Source: Lucifuga dentata | Lineage: Eukaryota > Chordata > Actinopteri > Ophidiiformes > Bythitidae | Length of the DNA: 64,000 bases | Direction of reading: 5' to 3' | NCBI GenBank assembly: GCA_014773175.1 | Contig: VXCM01003143.1 | Span: forward strand, 1 to 64,000 | Shown here: positions 34,935 to 45,532 of the stretch, piece by piece | How the letters are laid out: each line of letters opens with the position of its first letter | Position numbering within the stretch: position 1 is the first letter of the stretch | Position numbers and translations under genes: made by a program | Notes under the pieces: model-generated | The model's input: only the letters and a program-made list of their open reading frames with translations | Database searches by the model: none | Told to the model about the DNA's origin: nothing

Positions 34935-36286
34935 AGTTAAGTTTTCCAACTCAAATAATGCTCAATACATACTCCCAATTATATTACATGATAAAAAATT
35001 AGAGAAAATAAGAAAAAGCATACAATGTTCCTTTTAAACAGCCTATTTTGTATAAATAATTATGATTCTCTTTGCCCTTGTATAATTGTGATTGTGGTTA
35101 TTCTGTATTTATGGGAATTTCATGCTTAATGAGCCCTGCACTGTGGAAATTAACTTCTCTAAACAAATGCAGTAAATTATGTTATATGCACGGCTCAAGC
35201 TTGTTTTATAAGCAAAGGAAAAGCAGCGCACAGATGAAAACATTTCACAAACGAGGGGTCAGACCCCACGAAAATGCCCAGATAACAGTAAACACGGTCG
35301 CCTGGTAGTCAAAACAAGATCCTGTTTTGTTATGCAAGCAAAATGTATTGGAATATATATATGGTAAGCAGGGCTCAGTCCATTCTTCATGACCCAAATC
35401 TCTTCCTCCCTCTTCTCTCTTCAAGCCGAGAACTGAGGCGGCAGCGTAACTCGGCACCAGCCTGAGGCGCCACCTGATACCCTCAGCAGAGCTAAGTGCG
35501 TCTCATTTCCACTTGGCCAACTAAATGAAAAAAAAAAAAAAAAAAAAAAAAAAACACACTAAAAACACAATTTGTACACCTGATCATACAATCTGAGGCA
35601 GGTCGGTTTGAATTTAGAGGATTTCATCAAGTGGCTTTCTGAACAGGAAACTCCAAAACCAACTCCAGGGAGAATAATGATTTTTTTGCTCTGGGAATAT
35701 TGCTTTGGAAGCATCGGTGCAGCCCTGACTCCAACATTCTGAGCCCACGGAGTCAGCCGTAAATTCATTATCATGCTAAGTGCTATCGATGAAAAAGTCT
35801 GTCTCTGTTTTTATCATCTCAGCTCCGTGACGTCGATTTACCCCTCATTCAAACCTGCATGTGGTGCTGCGGTCGGCTGTTTTCATGTCAATGAAAAAGC
35901 ATAAACACATAAACACATCAACCCGACTGATGACGTAATCTGGAATCTCTGAGGACGAGCGGAGTGGAGGAGAGGCCGGCGCCAAGCTCTCCCCGAGCTA
36001 AACTTGCCGCTGTAAGCAGTGCAGATTCTATTAGCACTTCAGAACGCTGTCGGTCCGGCGTTTGTGATGTGTGCAATATGTGCAAAATGAGCAGCTGTGC
36101 TTTGAATGGATGAGGAGCATTCAAAGCACCACATCATGAAACATTGCTGGGATCACGTACTGACTATGGATCAACGGTTCTCCGAGTTTTTGAAACAAGA
36201 AAACCACCCACTCTAAAAACAAACAAAATAATAAAATAACTAAAAAGTCACATGTGCTGTACTGAAATTGAGAAGTTTAATGAAGC
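34935..36286. other. No gene recognised
   Basis: A poly-A of about 27 (35527-35553). 35820-36130 is GC-richer, non-repetitive and CpG-containing, a possible regulatory stretch 4 kb downstream of galnt18 exon 1. Confidence 0.4.
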
Positions 36287-36290
36287 TTGA

Positions 36291-36822
36291 AGGGCCACAC
36301 CAGTGATTTTGCCTGTTAAGCCCAGCAAATACTACACACACACACGTTATATTACTGACAGACATTTTCCAAGACATAAAATCAAATGTTCAGATGATAC
36401 ACTCACTTTAAAATTCAATGTTTTGCCTGCTAACACGTCTGAAAGTAGAAGGAACTTTTTTTTAAAATTGTCTTCTCCCAGGACTATATTCCCTGGTGGA
36501 AATACACATTTTTTTTTTTTTTTTTTTTAATTTGTTTGTGCAGTTCTGTGTTGCGCCAGTAAGTTTGACAAACAGTAAGAATGAGGTTTGGTTCACTGTG
36601 ATGGATTACATATCTCATGCATGTTTTAAGTCTCTTCATGTTAATTTTAATATTGTACTGGAATGAACTGAAACCAATGGCAGTCTGGAAGGTAGGTAAA
36701 AAAAAAAAATCAAAAGTGTACCATTCCAGTACTATGTTTTGGAAAATGACTGGCAGTAATGTAACGTGTAAGTGGGGCTGTAGTTATTGGGCTCAAACAT
36801 GCAAAATCACCAGTATGGTCCT
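36291..36822 (+). mobile_element. TTAA-MITE, full-length, group 2
   Basis: Left flank TTGA (a mutated TTAA, 36287-36290), right flank TTAA (36823-36826). Ends AGGGCCACACCAGTGATTTT and CCAGTATGGTCCT. The interior has GGACTATATTCCCTGGTGG and CCAATGGCAGTCTGGAAGG. Confidence 0.85.
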
Positions 36823-37027
36823 TTAAGCTTAGTGACACCCCTTTAATTTGTGAATAACTTGCCACAATAACAGAATTTCCACTGGTTTTAAACTGATGTG
36901 ATTCTCTGCAGGAATGTCCAGACATCTCCATACCACTACAGGGTGTCTCAAGTACCACCTGTGGTACTCATACCACAGTCTGAGAACCACCACTGCAGAC
37001 CATAAGCTTGAAGTGAGGCAAGTCGCT

Positions 37028-37215
37028 TTACAAACAGTGAATTTTAATGTGGGTGTATCACCTGAACATTCGATTTTAAAATATTAGGGGATTGGGCAAA
37101 ATAACAGGAAAACTAAAACACAGTTTTATGTTTTGCAAACTGGTTGTCAGTAACGTAACATGTGTGCGGATAGTACTTATTAGACTTAAACATGCTAAAT
37201 CACTGGTATAGTCCT
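37028..37215 (-). mobile_element. TTAA-MITE, partial copy, group 2
   Basis: Only the last third is present: GTGGGTGTATCACCTGAACA, GGTTGTCAGTAACGTAACAT, and the terminus CTGGTATAGTCCT before TTAA (37216-37219). Confidence 0.75.
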
Positions 37216-37219
37216 TTAA

Positions 37220-38033
37220 AGTGAAATGCCATTCGGGGCGCTACTGCTGTCTATCCAGTAAATTACATTTTCACATCTTAAAAATACTTTGTGTATTACT
37301 TGTTGATCTCTGTCCTGCACTTGCACAAACACACACACACACACGCAGCAAAAGCAGCATATTCTAATCCATGATGCCTTATCTCTCCTTGTCTTATCAG
37401 TGGAGTGTTTAATTAACATGTTTCTCCGTTAATTGCATAAAGAGTCTGCATTGGAAGTGTGATGGATATCTGCGCCTGGAAGTGTCGGCAGTTGCGTATC
37501 TTTGCATCTGAAAGGACGTCTTCTCTCTCTGAACAGCGTTAATTCAGCCTCTCTGATTAGAAACACTGATCGTCCGCTGCGAACTAGTGCAAAACAGCAA
37601 ATTAATCCTGGATCAACAGTTTTTCCCTCCTAGATGTTTGATAAATCATCACTCTTATCTGTCCAGGGAATGAAGTTTATCCGATGAAACCATTCACCAT
37701 TGAGTATTCCACTGGTAATCATCTCAGCGCTGCGTTGAAGTGCATATTTCCTATAAATCCTATGAAAGTTCAGCTCATGTTAATGTGAATAATGTGAGGT
37801 CTCATGTAGCCAAGGAGTTTGACCTACTTCTGAATATGTTATGACTCACTTGTGTCCAGCTCTGGGGAGAATTATTACAACATAGATCACAGGGGAATAC
37901 TGCTGGGAATGTGGTTTTTATCAATGAACAAATCTGTTCTCACACAGACCAACTTGATGATGAGAATTTACAAAAGTGTTTGTCTTGTTTCTTGGGGAAT
38001 AAAATGTGGGAATACATTGGGTCATATACATCT
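37220..38033. other. No gene; candidate conserved noncoding segment
   Basis: 37437-37720 is unique, balanced in composition and free of repeats (GCGTTAATTCAGCCTCTCTG; GATAAATCATCACTC), 2.4 kb from galnt18 exon 1. It is a reasonable intronic enhancer candidate, from appearance only. Confidence 0.3.
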
Positions 38034-38132
38034 TTAAAGGACTGTACTGGTGAGTTTTGCACGTTTCAGCCCAAAATGCATACATGAAAACATACTGACA
38101 ATCATTCTTACTTATCTGACAATCATTCTTAC

Positions 38133-38569
38133 TTATCTGAGCTACTTACACCATACACACCAGCTCGTCCTCTCCGTTCTCTCGATGCTGCTCTCCTGGT
38201 TTTTCCTTCAATTAACAAAAAANNNNNNNNNNNNNNNNNNNNNNNNNNNNNNNNNNNAGAGCATTTGCTTACCGTGCCCCTTATCTCTGGAATACACTAC
38301 CACTACATGTTAAAGAAGCAAGCTCAGTTGAAAATTTTAAATCAAGGTTGAAAACCCACCTCTATTCATTATTTTACAGCCTACCTTAGATTATTACTTT
38401 TTCAGGCATCCTTTTAACTTTGCTCTTTTAATGTTCTTGTTTTTACTGTAACTTTGCTTTGATGATCTTTTTAATGTGCCTACTTTTTACCTTTACTGTA
38501 AAGTGTATTGGGACCATGATGCATGGTGATTTTGCACTTTAAATAAATTGATTGATTGATTGATTGATT
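38133..38569 (+). mobile_element. LINE (L2/Rex1-like) 3' end nested in a MITE
   Basis: The plus-strand frame reads LSELLTPYTPARPLRSLDAA then LLVFPSINKK up to the gap, and RAFAYRAPYLWNTLPLHVKE then SSVENFKSRLKTHLYSLF after it, ending at TAG 38387-38389. This is the typical C-terminal tail of the reverse transcriptase ORF in L2/Rex1-like fish LINEs. A short 3' UTR follows, ending AAATAAATTG(ATTG)n, the tandem-tail type of terminus. It is 5'-truncated; a 35-N gap lies inside. Confidence 0.8.
38223..38257. other. Assembly gap, 35 N
   Basis: The only multi-base gap in the window, within the LINE tail. The coding frames on each side belong to the same tail, so the missing piece is probably short. 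Confidence 0.95.
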
Positions 38570-39045
38570 CCCCAAAACAATCTATGGGAGAGATACATAT
38601 TAGAATTGTTTTCCTACCTTCCAGACTGCCATTGGCTTTTCAAATCCAGTACACTATTAAAATCAATGTTTAGAGAGCTGAAATGTGCTTGAGATACATA
38701 ATCCATCACAGCGAACCAAACGTCATTCTTATGTTTTGTTAATTTAACAGGTCCAAAATGGAGCTACACAGAAGAAAATGTATGTCTCTGCCAGGGAATA
38801 TACTCCCAGTAGAAGATGGCTTATAATGAGAAATTTAAAAAATGACCATCCCTTTTCCATTCAGACATAAGTGTTAGCAGGTGAAATATTAAATTTTAAG
38901 GTGGGTGTACCAACTGAACATTTGATTTTGAAACAATAAGGGATTTAGCACAATAAACTACCGTTTTATGTTTTGAAACTATTGAATAATAGTTATCAGA
39001 GTTATCAAGTCTTAAACATACAAAATCACCAGTATGGTCTTTTAA

Positions 39046-39820
39046 GTACAGGAGGACACTAAACAGGAAAGTTGAGCGGTTCCAGCTGTCCTTGCTCAGT
39101 ATGCTACACAAATGGCCTAATCTGATTTCTGAATTTAGGTTGGTCTGAGAGCCTTAAATGGGCCAATGATGCAAATACAAATAGTTCATTTAAATGGGAC
39201 GCTGAGTGTCAAGTGTCAGCAGACTCGATTGTGGCGTCACTTTAAACAGCAGGAAAACTCAAAATAAAACACTCTTTTATATCCTTACTATAAATGTGCA
39301 CAACTGTAAATAAGATCACAAAAGATGCTGTGAACTCATGATAAAATAACTTAAGGGACTTCCTCATACTTTATGGTGCCTCAAACTCTGATTTAAATTC
39401 TAATAACATTCCAAATGATTTAAATAATATCTGGCACTCACACGCAACTCATGTTCCAACTCCTGAGGTATAACATTATTTTGCTACTTCATGAGGGCTT
39501 GTGCTGGAATTTACAACAGCTTCCTCCCGAGATTTATGAAAGAATTATCACATTTATTTTTAGAAGTCTTCAGAGCATTATCATTCACATTAAATATTCT
39601 CTTTTAGCATGGCGAACAGAGTTTAAGACTGCGGGGGTTTAACTGTGACCGGCTGCTGCAATTTAAGGGGAAATTGGACTGGAATCCGTATTATTCCAAG
39701 AGTTGCTGTACCTCAAACGCATCATTCCTGAACGGGATGCTGCGCGCTGTCATTCATTCCAGTGCTGCCTTTCATCATCAATTCCCGAGTTTATAACAAG
39801 CAAACTAACAGTAAAAGGGA

Positions 39821-39851
<31 letters not shown>

Positions 39852-39866
39852 TCAAGCTGTTCTGAC
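39046..39866. other. Start of galnt18 intron 1, no other feature
   Basis: Read on the minus strand, this begins with the donor GTCAGA at 39866 and a 23-nt T-run (A-run on plus at about 39829-39851) soon after. No exon seen. Confidence 0.5.
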
Positions 39867-40107
39867 CTTTGATGTGCTCGTTAACGACGCTCTCCAGCCG
39901 GTCCAGCCTCTCGATAATCCTCAGGGTTTCCCCCTTACTGTCCTCCTCCAACTTTCTCTCCGTCTCTCCGCTCTCCGCAACTTTCGGACCCCCGTTGGCC
40001 ACGTAGTTGGTGATCCAGCCCACGTAGAGGAGACATACGATGTTGGTCATCCCGCTCAGGATCACGCAGGTCGATACCAAAGTTTTCGTTCTCCTTGTGC
40101 ACAACAT
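39867..40107 (-). CDS. galnt18: galnt18 exon 1: polypeptide GalNAc-transferase 18, N-terminal 80 residues
   Basis: The minus-strand ATG at 40107-40105 opens MLCTRRTKTLVSTCVILSGM, closely matching the start of vertebrate GALNT18 (recalled as M-V-C-T-R-K-T-K-T-L-V-S-T-C). Residues 1-9 are a short basic cytosolic end and about 10-33 a single signal-anchor membrane helix. 34-80 is the luminal stem (RKLEEDSKGETLRIIERLDR...), predicted helical. This is the type II layout of Golgi enzymes that begin mucin-type O-glycosylation by moving GalNAc to Ser/Thr; GALNT18 belongs to the Y-subfamily, reported weak or inactive alone. The exon ends ...EHIK plus one base at AAAG|GTCAGA (39867/39866), phase 1. The catalytic and ricin-type lectin domains lie in exons outside the window. 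The a or b teleost paralogue cannot be decided. Confidence 0.9.
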
Positions 40108-40123
40108 CGCGACATCCCTCCAT
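39935..40123 (-). other. Upstream ORF overlapping the galnt18 start
   Basis: An ATG at 40123-40121, 16 bases before the galnt18 ATG and in another frame, opens 62 codons (MEGCRDVVHKENENFGIDLR...) to a stop at 39935, reading through the real start. A second out-of-frame ATG at 40115 opens 17 codons. The first has G at +4 (CCATGG) but no purine at -3. If transcribed, both would compete with the main start by leaky scanning. A 241-bp exon can hold such a frame by chance. Confidence 0.45.
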
Positions 40124-40500
40124 GGAGCTTTCTCCTCCCGACGCGCACAGGCAGGTTGGCGAAGGAAGACGCACTCGAGAAATGTCTCCAAAATTTAAAA
40201 ATTCAGCCCTGTGGAGTCAGTCTGCTTCTGCGCTCTGAGCTGCCGGGTGTTGCTGCGACATTTTTTTAAACCCTCCGAAGCGTTTAAAGTGTAATATTAA
40301 TATTTATGAAAATGAAGATAAGAAGAAGACCTCCAGCTGCGCAGCCGGCGAGTCAAACTGCGCTCAGACTGTGCTTAACTGGGAAGGAGACACAGGGACG
40401 CAAGCCCCGCCCCTCGGAGCATGAACCAATTGGAGAGATGGGGCGGGGCTTATCTCACTCTAATCCGCCCCTCACAGCTGGAGGTAAACGGAAATAAATG
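40108..40500 (-). promoter_or_regulatory. galnt18 5' UTR and proximal promoter region
   Basis: The region immediately upstream of galnt18 is GC- and CpG-rich compared with the rest of the window. It holds SP1-type GC boxes at 40405-40413 (CCCCGCCCC), 40441-40449 (GGGCGGGGC) and 40465-40471, with a CCAAT/ATTGG palindrome at 40426-40433. An AT-rich block (ATTAATATTTAT, 40295-40306) and TTTAAA at 40264 are weak TATA candidates. No in-frame ATG precedes 40107; the frame upstream can be extended only through a TTG. The transcription start is not determinable from sequence. Confidence 0.6.
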
Positions 40501-40930
40501 CAAGGAACCTGAGGCGGATCGACCCACCAGTGATGGATAGGGTGGTGCAGTCACTGAAATGAAACACTGCAGTTATGCTGTGTGTGCGTGTGTACGTGCG
40601 TGTGTGTGTGGGTGTGAAGCGTTCTATAAATGGGCAGCAAAAAAAAAAAAAAAAAAANAAAAAAAAAAAAAAAAAAAGAAAAAAGAAAGAAAGAAACAGA
40701 TATGTGTAGTGAGCAAGAAATTTCCTTTGAGAAGTTTGACAGTTTAGATGTCTTCATGGAGGCGTTTTAGGTTTCTGCCAGCCAATCAGATTCAGCTTTT
40801 CACAGCTGATGACAGAGTTTTAAAGTTTTCTTTACAACATGTTGGTATTGGAAATATTTAACAGCTCATCTACCTCAGATTCCAGCAGAAGAAGCTGATT
40901 ATTGATCAGTGTAAAGATGAGGCTGGTTAT
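40501..40930. other. 5' flank of galnt18, no gene
   Basis: An imperfect GT array (40578-40615), then a long poly-A with an N (40639-40678). Nothing coding. Confidence 0.5.
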
Positions 40931-41752
40931 CAGAGTTAGGTAGAGCAGCCAAAACTGTTAAGTAAAAGTATTGTTACTTTATGATAATAGTGACTCAAGT
41001 ATAAGTAAGAGTAGTCACCAAAATAATTACTTGAGTGAGAGTAAGAAAGTATCTGTTAAAAAGATTACTTGAGTAGTGAGTAACTTTGATCAAGCTTATT
41101 CTTTTGAATAATCAACAAGCTATAAAGTGCTCGTCTGAAGAAAAAAAATGCAAAGTAGCCATATGTACCTTCTAATACAATCTAAATCATATCATATAAA
41201 GAAGCAGTAGACAGTAATAAATCAAATATTTACCTCATAACAAATCATGACAATTCTTACCTGTCCCCAAGACAGTTAGCTAAGTTAGCTTAATGAATTT
41301 ACTTTTATTTATTATTATTATTTATTTATGTCAAGTTTCAATAAGCCCAATGCCATGTCAGATAATGGAGCAGTCGCACATTCAGTTTCACTTTCTCTGC
41401 TGCTTGCAGCGGAGAATTTTGACTCGTGTCACAGCGATGTCTCGCAGATAATACAAAAAATACATATGAAAAGTATAATTTGCTCAGAGTCCAGAAAAGT
41501 TGTGGTTCGGTCAGGATCCGGACAGGTGACCAGATTTTGAGGATGACTGGTGTAGTGTCTGACAGTGAGGGAAAAACTGAACATGCAAAGAGTGCGACCA
41601 ACTGTACCGAAATAAAAGTATATTTTTTTCTTCATAAATATACTCAAATGAGTTAAAAGTATCCTGCAAAAAAACATACTCAGTAAAGTACAATTTTGTG
41701 AAAAAAAATTACTTAAGTAAATGTAAATGGAACGCGTTACCACCCACTTCTG
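40931..41752. mobile_element. hAT-like non-autonomous element with ACTTAAGTA-type ends
   Basis: Left end CAGAGTTAGGTAGAGCAGCC and right end, reversed, CAGAAGTGGGTGGTAACGCG. Both are followed by degenerate AAGTA/TACTTGAGTA-rich text (AAGTAAAAGTATTGTTACTT; AAAAATTACTTAAGTAAATG). This is the structure of a common fish hAT-type repeat. Flanking 8-mers CTGGTTAT and CTGGACAC match at only 5 of 8. The centre (41340-41600) is shared with 48650-48900 in the opposite orientation. No intact ORF. Confidence 0.55.
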
Positions 41753-42491
41753 CTGGACACAATGGTGCACTATTGCCTAACAGCAAGATGGCTGCATGTT
41801 TGAAGACTGCTGGCCTGCTCATGCATGCAGCAAGAAGTACAATAAAAAAAATTTGTTTGGGCTTGTTTGCCCTTTATGAAGCTATGTGCTCTAATTAGCA
41901 TCTTTTCTAGATTTATTTGTAGTGAACATTCTTCCATTCTGATCATTTTCTTTCTGAATTATTGTTTAGCTTGTGCACTGTTTTACAGATAATGTAGGGA
42001 TTGCCTGAAAGCCAACACTTTGAAACACTTTGATTTGTTTGAATCAACTGACATTAAAGGTGCATTTTCTACTGGATCACTACATTTGTTACACACTGAA
42101 GAAATGACTGTAAATGGTTTTGACTAGCTGCATTTTGATGAGGTCTTTATTCTGCAGACAAAAAGATTGCAGCCAAGAATAAATGGTTGAAAATATCAGA
42201 CACACACGCTGAGCTGAAGTTTGCCTTTCAAAAAACATGTCACTCTTTGAGCTATAGCCTGAATGTAACTTCTGCATGTGCTCATTATTGTTGACTCAGT
42301 CAGTTTAGTTGCTTTTTACAGTTTATATCTGTCGATCAGTTTGGCGGCATTTGGTAAAAACGAATTTAATTAAATTAAGTTCACTCATGGACAGAATGTG
42401 AGATTTGATGGTGCATCAAATTTTTGACTATTGTTGGACACCACTCAGTTCTAAACACTGCAGACATACAGCACTTGTGTTTGTGCATTTT

Positions 42492-42493
<2 letters not shown>

Positions 42494-42523
<30 letters not shown>
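42494..42523. repeat. (GT)n microsatellite
   Basis: About 15 GT units. The inverse CA array lies 87 bases downstream, so the pair can form a hairpin. Confidence 0.9.
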
Positions 42524-42524
<1 letters not shown>

Positions 42525-42609
42525 TACTATAACAGCAGGCAAGTGATTTGACAAGTCGAAAAACATCTCATCTGCATTACATTTCCATTTCCCCTTGCTT
42601 CCATAAGCA

Positions 42610-42645
42610 GCACACACACAGACACACACACACACACACACACAC
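42610..42645. repeat. (CA)n microsatellite
   Basis: About 18 units with one GA interruption, inverse to 42494-42523. Confidence 0.9.
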
Positions 42646-43299
42646 TTCTGGTTGCTGGCCACCTACAGTGCCTACCTGAGAGCTAAAATAACTTCAGAGT
42701 TTCACACCACTAACAGATGGATCTCGCAGTTAAAGCCTCAAGGCCGCAGCTTTCATCTGTATCTTTCATCCAATCCTTCGTCAAACACACACACACATGC
42801 ACACACACACACGCATTAACACACATGTACACACAGAGGCAAATCGAAAACTCTCCATTCACCCAAGAGCACTCTGGCGGATGCAGCCGACTCGCCAAGG
42901 GTATAAATAATGCATTAGATGTGAAATATTAAGGCTCTCTGCTCTGTGCTGCTTTCAATCTTTTCTGTCTGTCCGTCTGTCTTTAGTTTGACTTTCCATC
43001 TTTCTTCTCTCATTTTGACCCAAAAAAGAAAAGGAGTAAAAACAGTCTTTGATAGTCAGACACACTGGTAGTTTGTTTGAAAACCTGCTGCTCGGTTCAC
43101 TGTCAAAGTGTACGTCTCACATGGACAAAGTTGTGGAACAGAATCAAAGGCACAGATCAGACCTTTATTCAAACACAAATCAAACACTTTATCAAAAAAT
43201 ACCTGATCATTTCCAATTACAGCTGTCATATAACTTTGAAATGTCTTTAGAGACTGGAGGTTTGTCCAAAGGCGGAACAAACTAAGTTTATTTAAATCA

Positions 43300-44055
43300 A
43301 ATAGATTTTGTACTTGTATTTTACTTGCATATTTCTATTTAGGAGACTGTACTTTTACTTTTGTAAAAGTACTTTTACTGCAGTTACTGTAGTTTTGAGT
43401 TACTTTGCAGATTCAGATATTACATCCGGCAGAAGATAAACTCATATCACAAGCATCATTGTATGTATATATATTTAGTTATTTAAGCTGGGACAATACA
43501 CATTATTTTATTTTATTTGTTTATTTATATAGATCATGCTCAACACTTTCACTCATGTACATTTAAATCTGCTCACTTAAAATACAAGCAAGCATAATTA
43601 AGTTCATATAGGAAAAGTAAAAACAAAAAGACAAGTCAGGCAAACACAGTTATGATTGAAAAGGTGTAGGCTGAACAATCAAAATGTAAATATGACAAAT
43701 ATAGCCAAGATTGATTAATTTTAATTTCTTCCTTCTTTCCTTCCTTCTTTCTTTCCTTCCTTCCTTCCTTCCTTCCTTCCTTCCTTCCTTCCTTCCTTCC
43801 TTCCTTGTATGTTTGGAGAGTTTCCATTGTTATATCAAACTGAATAATTTCACACTCTGATCCTTCACAACAATAATTTTTTACTTTTGATACTTATGAC
43901 TGAACTTCACTTGTTAAACTTGTCTACTGTTACTTCAGTAAACATCTGAATTCAAGATTTTTTTTTTTTTTTTTTTTNTTTTTTTTTTTTTTTTTTTATT
44001 GGAGTATTTATGTATTATTGCAGTGCTACTTTTGCTTAACTAAGGATAATTGAGG
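43300..44055. repeat. Second ACTTTTACTT-type repeat copy (hAT-like?)
   Basis: GGAGACTGTACTTTTACTTT, GTAAAAGTACTTTTACTGCA and GAGTTACTTTGCAG at the left, and TACTTTTGATACTT...TGTTACTTCAGTAAAC at 43880-43945 with GTGCTACTTTTGCTTAACTA at the right, resemble the ends of 40931-41752. The centre is a large TTCC array. Boundaries are unclear. A T-run with an N is at 43978. Confidence 0.4.
43727..43806. repeat. (TTCC)n microsatellite
   Basis: About 20 TTCC units, imperfect at the left. Confidence 0.95.
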
Positions 44056-44700
44056 CTTTTGTGTGCTTCTTCCACAGCTGCACTTATCGCCCTTGGAAGC
44101 GGCGCTGGTTTTGGCTGATTAGGCAGCGGTCCTGACATTTGAAATTACCTTGTTGAGGAAAATCTTGCTGCTCCTCCTTTCTCTGACGGGAATTTGTCTC
44201 ATGTGGATTTAGAATTTCCAAACTAATATGATTTTGTTTTGAAGCTGCATTTTGTAAAATGACTGCCATCCTTAAAGATGCTGAAACTGAGCCCACCAGG
44301 AGTGCAGAATTACTGAAGCTGGATTTCTGATGCGTTCACCGACATACAATATAAGAAGACTTACAGAAAGCTGACACTGACAGTAAAAATACCCTCATCA
44401 CGTTGGGATGTACATCTGAGCCACCAGCTTTGACCGGTTTGATAACAGTGGACAGCAGCTGTCTGAGTTGTTCTGACAATATTGAGATAATTATGTGAGG
44501 CCACGACTGGCAATACAGGTTTAATTAAATCAGTTTGCAGGCAGATCAGTTGAAAAGCCCTCAGCAATGACAAGTGTTTGCTTGGACGGAAAGGATGAGA
44601 GCTGCGGCCTCCTGCACTGCAAGCTAATGGCACAATCAGCTCACATGAATGGCCAAGCAGAACCACGCCACACACATTCTGCACCGGCCAAAATCTGACT
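44056..44700. other. No gene seen
   Basis: Unique, moderately balanced DNA up to the next MITE. Confidence 0.5.
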
Positions 44701-44704
44701 TTAA

Positions 44705-45528
44705 AGGATCATATCGGCAATTGTGCATGTTTGAGCTCAAACTCATATATATGTTACGTTACTGACAATCTCCAGCACATAAAACAGTATTTTAGTTTTC
44801 CTGTTATTTTTTCAAATCCCCTAATCTCTCAAAATCAGATGTTCAGGGGATATACCCACCTTAAACTCAATGTTTCGCCTTCTAACACTTGAACGATTGT
44901 AGAAGGCATGCTCATTTTAATTTGTTGGTAAAAGCCGTCTTCTCCTGGGACTATATTTCCTGGCGGATAAATACTTCATCTTCCGTGCAGATCCATGTTG
45001 GATCAGTTTATTAAAGTTACTTAGGCAATAAATAAATAAATAATATATACTATATACACTGTGATGGATTATGTATCTCAAGCACGTTTCAAGTCTCTAC
45101 ATGTTGATTTTAACAGTGTACTGGAATGAACTGAAACCAACTGAAGGCTGGAAGGTAGGAAATCAAATTCTGAAATTTACCGCTGATGTAGTATATTTTG
45201 GGAAATGGTTGTCAGTAACGTAATGGGGTCCAAAAGTCTGAGGCCACATGGGAAATCTGTGATGTTTTCCATGTAAATCTGGAAATAATCAGAAGCTCTT
45301 TAGAACATAGACAAATCATGCTGGGATAATTTGGCTCATCAGGTTTTGCAAAAATGTGTGGAGTCCATGTTAAGATGATATTATCATATGTAATGAAAAA
45401 TCTTGTATTAAATTAAAAAAGAATGAAAAATAGAAGCATTTTCACAGTGGTCTCAGACTTTTGGACCCCACTGTACATGCTGATTGTAGATACTGGGCTC
45501 AAACATGCGCAACTGCTGGTATGATCCT
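44705..45528 (+). mobile_element. TTAA-MITE, group 2, carrying a nested Tc1-type MITE
   Basis: TTAA at 44701-44704 and 45529-45532. Ends AGGATCATATCGGCAATTGT and CTGCTGGTATGATCCT. The interior has GGGACTATATTTCCTGGCGG and AAGGCTGGAAGGTAGG. After GTTGTCAGTAACG the sequence is broken by a 251-bp insert, then resumes at CATGCTGATTGTAG. Confidence 0.85.
45223..45473. mobile_element. Tc1/mariner-type MITE nested in a TTAA-MITE
   Basis: Ends ATGGGGTCCAAAAGTCTGAG and, reversed, CAGTGGGGTCCAAAAGTCTG, flanked by TA at 45221-45222 and 45474-45475. Non-coding; it must have inserted after its host MITE. Confidence 0.85.
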
Positions 45529-45532
45529 TTAA

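Larger units (their letters stand above)
38038..39041 (-). mobile_element. TTAA-MITE, group 2, split by a LINE insertion
   Basis: TTAA at 38034-38037 then AGGACTGTACTGGTGAG; the family sequence runs to about 38110, is interrupted by a LINE 3' end to about 38569, and resumes (TAGAATTGTTTTCCTACC..., GGGAATATACTCCCAGTAG..., CACCAGTATGGTCT) to TTAA at 39042-39045. A tandem 21-mer (TGACAATCATTCTTACTTATC twice, about 38095-38137) marks the left junction. Confidence 0.8.
41753..43290. other. No gene recognised; paired CA/GT arrays
   Basis: A GT array at 42494-42523 and a CA array at 42610-42645 face each other; another CA array is at 42786-42835. 42700-42930 is otherwise unique DNA. No exon seen. 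Confidence 0.5.

Noticed and set aside
40108..40191. N-terminal extension of galnt18 by 28 residues
   Set aside because: The extension would start at TTG, not ATG, and does not resemble GALNT18; the ATG at 40107 matches the known N-terminus.
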